A DNA stretch of 10,328 bases, taken from positions 1-10,328 of the forward strand of contig CAJOEB010000024.1 of assembly GCA_905233775.1 (NCBI GenBank). The letters are read 5' to 3'. Origin of the DNA: an uncultured Alphaproteobacteria bacterium. GTDB lineage: Bacteria > Pseudomonadota > Alphaproteobacteria > UBA3830. Below the pieces are notes generated by a model that ran no database searches, was not told where the DNA came from, and worked only from the letters and a program-made list of their open reading frames with translations. Of the stretch, positions 6,981-10,328 are shown piece by piece. The translations under genes were made by a program, and so were the position numbers. Position 1 is the first letter of the stretch, and each line of letters opens with the position of its first letter.

Positions 6981-7925
6981 TCATTCCCTACTTCCTAATT
7001 CATTGCTATCTTTTGCGTGCGCCAGTTTCTGGCGAATTTTATTCAACGCGTTATTTGCTATATCAAATTCTGATAATGAATCTTCAGTAATTGGATTTTG
7101 TGCCCTGTATCCGACATGAGTCATATACATACGTGCTTCTAACATATCTATTAGATCAGTAAATTCCAATCGTGGGACTAAAAGATTTCCTCTATAAGGA
7201 ATACCTGTTACTTGAGCAATTGCTTTACTCCGATCATCGTCAGGTTTAAGCAGTGGAAATGATGCGCTTTTCGCCAACCTCAATAGGTTATCAGAAGATA
7301 TGCTAAGGATATTAACTAGTTCTTTGCTTATGTATTCCAGTTGTTGTTTTTCTAAAACCATGGCGGGAGTTAATTCTTTTTGCAAGGTTCCGCATTCTTC
7401 ATACAATCTTTTACAAGAATCTTGGCATAACATTATCATTTTTATTAAATACATGCGGGGAGCTTCTTGTTTTAAATTAGCTGTCATCAAATCCCGTATA
7501 AACATATAACTGCAATCATGAAATTGCCGCTTAGCATATGCAGATTTCAATCTTTCTGAAGTTTGTTTGTATCGATCCCAATATTGCTCGCATTCATCGC
7601 GACTACAATAAGGTTGGCCTAATGTTTCTACTTCTTCAACAAACGGATCGTTGGGATGTTCAGCAAAGAAATTAACCATTGCTATGTTCTGTTTTGAAGT
7701 ATCTCCACTTTTTATTGCATCTTTTAGATCTTCAACAGTTTTGTCCGTTTCTTTCAACTGTTCTATACGTACGACTAACTTTTCCATTATCAATCGATTT
7801 TTTTCTATTTTACCCTCGTTTTCTAAACTTGAAGAGCAATAAACAGAGCTACTGCATAGAAATATCCAAATGATAATGTACTGTACTGTTTTAGATAATA
7901 TGTTTGTTATAAAATTATCATGCAT
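6981..7925 (-). CDS. Putative secreted Cys-heptad protein, 314 aa, paralogue of the upstream gene
   Basis: I do not recognise the family. The ATG at 7925 is chosen because it puts AGAGG ten bases upstream and starts directly before a signal peptide; the frame is open for 13 further codons to 7964. Residues 1-30 are a likely Sec signal peptide: Lys12, hydrophobic core at 16-24 (YIIIWIFLC), cleavage near residues 27-31. No proper lipobox is present. The mature protein is mostly helical and charged. It contains C-x4-C (107/112), HDC (136-138), a helix with Cys167, Cys171, Leu174, Cys178, Leu181 and Leu185 in heptad a/d spacing, an IS...L.N.LS..SD.L block from 199, and EFD (286-288) followed by L-x-K-I-x3-L, ending in RE. 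The last four blocks recur in the same order in the 368-residue protein encoded just upstream. The mature chain is probably exported; function is unknown. Paired cysteines suggest disulfides or metal binding, which is inference. Confidence 0.75.
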   Translation of the reverse strand: MHDNFITNILSKTVQYIIIWIFLCSSSVYCSSSLENEGKIEKNRLIMEKLVVRIEQLKETDKTVEDLKDAIKSGDTSKQNIAMVNFFAEHPNDPFVEEVETLGQPYCSRDECEQYWDRYKQTSERLKSAYAKRQFHDCSYMFIRDLMTANLKQEAPRMYLIKMIMLCQDSCKRLYEECGTLQKELTPAMVLEKQQLEYISKELVNILSISSDNLLRLAKSASFPLLKPDDDRSKAIAQVTGIPYRGNLLVPRLEFTDLIDMLEARMYMTHVGYRAQNPITEDSLSEFDIANNALNKIRQKLAHAKDSNELGSRE

Positions 7926-7950
7926 ATTTATTTGACCTCTTTTTTTATGA

Positions 7951-7959
7951 CTTATAACA
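7951..7959 (-). promoter_or_regulatory. Extended -10 element for the 314-aa secreted protein gene
   Basis: On the - strand this reads TGTTATAAG, an extended -10 (TG-N-TATAAT with one mismatch). Transcription starting about seven bases on would give a short leader that contains the AGAGG ribosome-binding site (7936-7940) and a run of seven A before the ATG at 7925. No good -35 lies 17 bases upstream, which extended -10 promoters can do without. It would allow the gene to be expressed separately from the paralogue 255 bases upstream. Confidence 0.35.
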
Positions 7960-8180
7960 ATCAATAATTGCGTTATTTAAACCAAAAGATCAACTATTAT
8001 GATATAAAAGTTACATACTATTACTAGTTAATATAAAGTAACAGAAGAAAATCAGATAATCTTGCACTTTGCAGAGGATATTATTTATTTCAATGGCAAT
8101 GATCAATTTTTAAAAAATGAAATCACAACACAAAGACAACCAATTAACCTTCTTCGAGGCTGCTTTCACTTAATAAACTT

Positions 8181-9287
8181 TTATTCTTCACGTTTTGAAT
8201 GTGCCGCTGTCATTGGTCTTTGTTGTAGTAGTAATACTTCTTCGATCTTTTTTAGATCTCTATCTAAAAAATCAAATTCTGTGTGTGCTACCGGCGTTAT
8301 AATACGTGGTGGAGTAAATGTAAAATATGTTTCAAATATACGAGATATTAACGAAGATAATGATTTTGCTTTCTGTAAATGTGGTGTAATTGTTCGAGTT
8401 TGAGAATTGGATGCTATCGCAGATGGTGACTTTCCTTTTTCTTCCTGTTCTAAATCCGAGAAACCAAAAGATAATGAATTTAAAAATTCAGATATTTCTT
8501 TAATATCGTTATTGATACGTTTGATTTCTTTAATGTTATCTTCCTTTTTCTTTCCAGTATCAGAACATAATAATTGCTCTAAATTCTCGCATCTCTTTTG
8601 TAATGCTTCACAATCAGCATTGCAAAGTTTTAATAAAGTATCTATACAAAAGTCTTTACTTTTGCTTACTAAACCGGGGCTTACCAAACCTACAGGAATT
8701 GATATATAGCCGCCTGCATTCCTACTTATTTCGAAATAAATTGTCATAAATATACTTAGAAAGAAACAATCATGTTGGTTTTGATCAATAAGATAAGGAA
8801 TATGTTGTCTAAATTCCGGTTCTAAAAGTTCTATAATTTGTTTATTAGCAGCTTCTATTGTTGGTGTTGTAATTATCTGTGTCGTAAAAATTCCATCTAA
8901 GACTTCAAAAAAAGTATGTCCAAGTTCATCTATTTTTGGTTGTTTATCTGAGGGAAACGTATTTTTATTGACGTCACCTTTCGCGTAGTCTCTTGAAATT
9001 GAAATGCCGTCATCAAATATAGCTGTATGTGTTTCAAATAAAGTATGTGTTGTTATTTCCTTTTTTGGAGGTGGGACATCTCTATGTATCCGTATACCCC
9101 CCCCCTCAATTGACATTATATGTAAAGGAACCATAAAATCTTTTTTTTCTGGATTATCTTTTCTTAACATAGCGGAAGATGCTTCCGATATTTTCGATGC
9201 TTCCGAAAATTGAGTAATTCCCGGAAAAATAACGGAAAAACTAATAACAACCAGCAATATTCTTCTTTTTAGATAATTAATCGTCAT
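8181..9287 (-). CDS. Putative secreted Cys-heptad protein, 368 aa, with G9 tract (possible phase variation)
   Basis: The family is not recognised. The start is the ATG at 9287; a TTG one codon upstream is possible, and AGAG about 10 bases upstream is a weak ribosome-binding site. Residues 1-31 look like a Sec signal peptide: basic N-region (Lys7, Arg8, Arg9), core ILLVVISFSVIF, and likely cleavage after SEA near residue 31. A proline/basic segment (VPPPKKE) and a variable region follow. The second half holds HDC (172-174), a helix with Cys222, Cys226, Leu229, Cys233, Leu236 and Leu240 in heptad a/d spacing, a long charged helix, ISEFLNSLS (from 265), and EFD (337-339) followed by L-x-K-I-x3-L, ending in KREE. 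These blocks match the 314-residue neighbour in order and internal spacing. Codons for Glu61-Gly64 contain nine consecutive G; loss or gain of one G would end the protein at 77 or 68 residues. The role is unknown, and export is inferred from the signal peptide. Confidence 0.75.
   Translation of the reverse strand: MTINYLKRRILLVVISFSVIFPGITQFSEASKISEASSAMLRKDNPEKKDFMVPLHIMSIEGGGIRIHRDVPPPKKEITTHTLFETHTAIFDDGISISRDYAKGDVNKNTFPSDKQPKIDELGHTFFEVLDGIFTTQIITTPTIEAANKQIIELLEPEFRQHIPYLIDQNQHDCFFLSIFMTIYFEISRNAGGYISIPVGLVSPGLVSKSKDFCIDTLLKLCNADCEALQKRCENLEQLLCSDTGKKKEDNIKEIKRINNDIKEISEFLNSLSFGFSDLEQEEKGKSPSAIASNSQTRTITPHLQKAKSLSSLISRIFETYFTFTPPRIITPVAHTEFDFLDRDLKKIEEVLLLQQRPMTAAHSKREE
9097..9105 (-). 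repeat. G9 homopolymer inside coding sequence (C9 on + strand)
   Basis: Nine consecutive C on the + strand give nine G in the coding strand of the 368-residue secreted protein (GAG GGG GGG GGT). Every other G or C run I noticed in this AT-rich window is four bases or shorter. Tracts of this length in exported-protein genes are the classic substrate for slipped-strand phase variation. Whether it varies here is unknown, and a homopolymer read-length error cannot be excluded. Confidence 0.85.
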
Positions 9288-9331
9288 CAAAAAAACTCTT
9301 TTTATAAATTTATACTTAACATTTGTATTAA

Positions 9332-9370
9332 ATTATATATATAATATATGCATATCAAATATGTTATCAA
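9332..9370 (-). promoter_or_regulatory. Overlapping promoter candidates for the 368-aa secreted protein gene
   Basis: Two - strand pairs overlap in the 86-base gap after proS. One is TTGATA (9365-9370) with TATTAT (9341-9346) at an 18-base spacer, each hexamer one mismatch from consensus. The other is TTGATA (9353-9358) with a perfect TATAAT (9332-9337) at a short 15-base spacer. Either would start transcription near 9325-9335 and give a leader of about 40-50 bases. That would make the gene independent of proS read-through. The gap is extremely AT-rich, so chance matches are likely. Confidence 0.35.
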
Positions 9371-9373
9371 AAA

Positions 9374-10328
9374 TCAACAAAATCTCTCTATGATTTTATC
9401 ACAAGACATTTCTATTACTTCACCTGTCTTTCTATTTTTTAATTCTACTATTCCATTTTCAATTTTCTTTTGTCCGATGATAATCTGCCATGGGATACCA
9501 ATCAAATCCGCATCGGCAAGTTTCTCTCCGACAGAAATTGTACGATCATCGTATAAAATTTCTTTGCGAGAAGATAAAGCATCGTATATTTTTTGCGCCG
9601 TTTCACTACACTTTTCGTTCTTGGTATGAAGATTTAAAATCGTAGCATCAAAAGGAGCAATCGGTTCAGGCCAGATTATTCCGCGTTCATCATGAGATGC
9701 CTCAATTATTGCTCCGACCAATCTTGAAACGCCAATCCCGTACGACCCCATTTCCGGATACAATTTTTCGCCGTTTTCATCAAGAACAAAAGCATTCATT
9801 GGCTTGGAATACTTTGTACCAAAATAAAAAATATGTCCTACTTCAATTCCTTTAGACGTCATTAGCTCTGTTTCCGGAATTGGAGTAGTTTTCGGATCGT
9901 ATTTTTCGTCCGTAACAGCAAAAGTTGTCATCAATTCTTCATCTGAAGCTGTTGGTAATTTTCTATCATAATAGAGCGTACTTTCGCCTGTTTCCGCGAG
10001 AATTTGAAACTCATGACTCATATTACCACCGATTGCGCCTGGATCTGCTTGAACAGGAATTGCTGTTACTCCAATCCGTCTGAATGTTCGCAAATATGCC
10101 TTAAATATTTTACGATATGTTTCTTTCGCAGCCTCAAAACTAACATCAAATGAGTATCCGTCTTTCATCAAAAATTCTCTGCCCCGCATTACACCAAATC
10201 TTGGACGGATCTCATCGCGAAATTTCCAATGTATTTGATACAGCATTACAGGCATTCCGCGATAACTTTTTACATATTTACGGAAAACATCGGTTGCTTG
10301 CTCTTCATTTGTCGGACTATATAGAAAA
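9374..10328 (-). CDS. proS: Prolyl-tRNA synthetase, C-terminal part, compact type without editing domain
   Basis: A class II aminoacyl-tRNA synthetase that charges tRNA-Pro. About 318 residues are visible; the frame continues past the right edge (SPTNEEQATD precedes the internal Met at 10255), so the start is outside. Motif 2 is seen as FRDEIRPRFGVMRGREFLMKDG, given here as FRDE at about 10219 running down to KDG near 10161. Motif 3 is GSYGIGVSRLVG, and the C-terminal anticodon-binding domain follows with DDRTISVGEKLADADLIGIP. Between AETGE and the segment leading to motif 3 there are only about 50 residues, where E. coli-type enzymes carry the INS editing insertion of roughly 180 residues. 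The compact form is usual in Alphaproteobacteria, which often edit mischarged Ala-tRNA-Pro in trans. In that class proS commonly lies next to lolC; here two orphan secreted-protein genes separate them. The family is certain. Confidence 0.96.
   Translation of the reverse strand, partial: FLYSPTNEEQATDVFRKYVKSYRGMPVMLYQIHWKFRDEIRPRFGVMRGREFLMKDGYSFDVSFEAAKETYRKIFKAYLRTFRRIGVTAIPVQADPGAIGGNMSHEFQILAETGESTLYYDRKLPTASDEELMTTFAVTDEKYDPKTTPIPETELMTSKGIEVGHIFYFGTKYSKPMNAFVLDENGEKLYPEMGSYGIGVSRLVGAIIEASHDERGIIWPEPIAPFDATILNLHTKNEKCSETAQKIYDALSSRKEILYDDRTISVGEKLADADLIGIPWQIIIGQKKIENGIVELKNRKTGEVIEMSCDKIIERFC

Noticed and set aside
7926..8180. Possible small RNA or terminator between the two secreted-protein genes
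   Set aside because: Only a weak CCT...AGG hairpin was found after the 368-residue gene, without a T run, and no structured or tRNA-like sequence.
9303..9355. Palindromes TATAAATTTATA (9303-9314) and ATATGCATAT (9346-9355)
   Set aside because: Perfect but made almost only of A and T within an extremely AT-rich gap, where such palindromes are expected by chance.

Overview
The window is AT-rich DNA (by eye about one third G+C) that most resembles the genome of an alphaproteobacterium, probably an intracellular or host-associated one of the Holosporales or Rickettsiales kind. The evidence is indirect. The prolyl-tRNA synthetase is the compact type that lacks the INS editing insertion, as is usual in Alphaproteobacteria. 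proS and a lolC-type gene lie near each other on the same strand, an arrangement familiar from that class. Base composition is strongly AT-biased, and the housekeeping genes are interrupted by orphan genes whose products carry Sec signal peptides. No rRNA, tRNA, CRISPR array, transposase or insertion sequence was recognised.

Layout from left to right: the 3' end of an endonuclease IV gene (nfo, + strand); an isolated orphan gene for a small acidic, serine-rich secreted protein (- strand); a 317-base AT-rich stretch without a convincing gene; then a divergent pair separated by 52 bases, folC on the - strand and glmM on the + strand. glmM overlaps rmuC by ATGA, so these two are probably co-translated. 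rmuC converges on lolC (- strand). Upstream of lolC on the - strand are two orphan genes for secreted proteins, then proS, which runs off the right edge.

The conserved genes are ordinary: base-excision repair (nfo), folate glutamylation (folC), UDP-GlcNAc precursor synthesis for peptidoglycan and LPS (glmM), a membrane-anchored DNA-maintenance protein (rmuC), lipoprotein export (lolC) and translation (proS).

The accessory part is the proS-lolC interval. It holds two signal-peptide proteins of 314 and 368 residues that share, by my reading, an ordered set of motifs: an HDC tripeptide, a helix with Cys and Leu in an a/d heptad register (C-x3-C-x2-L-x3-C-x2-L-x3-L), an IS...L.N.LS..SD.L block and a C-terminal EFD-x5-L-x-K-I-x3-L block. 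I infer that they are diverged tandem paralogues of an exported family I do not recognise. The 368-residue gene also carries a run of nine G early in its reading frame. A change of one G in either direction gives a stop within about 14 codons, so it is a candidate phase-variable (contingency) locus. These two observations are the best leads in the window.
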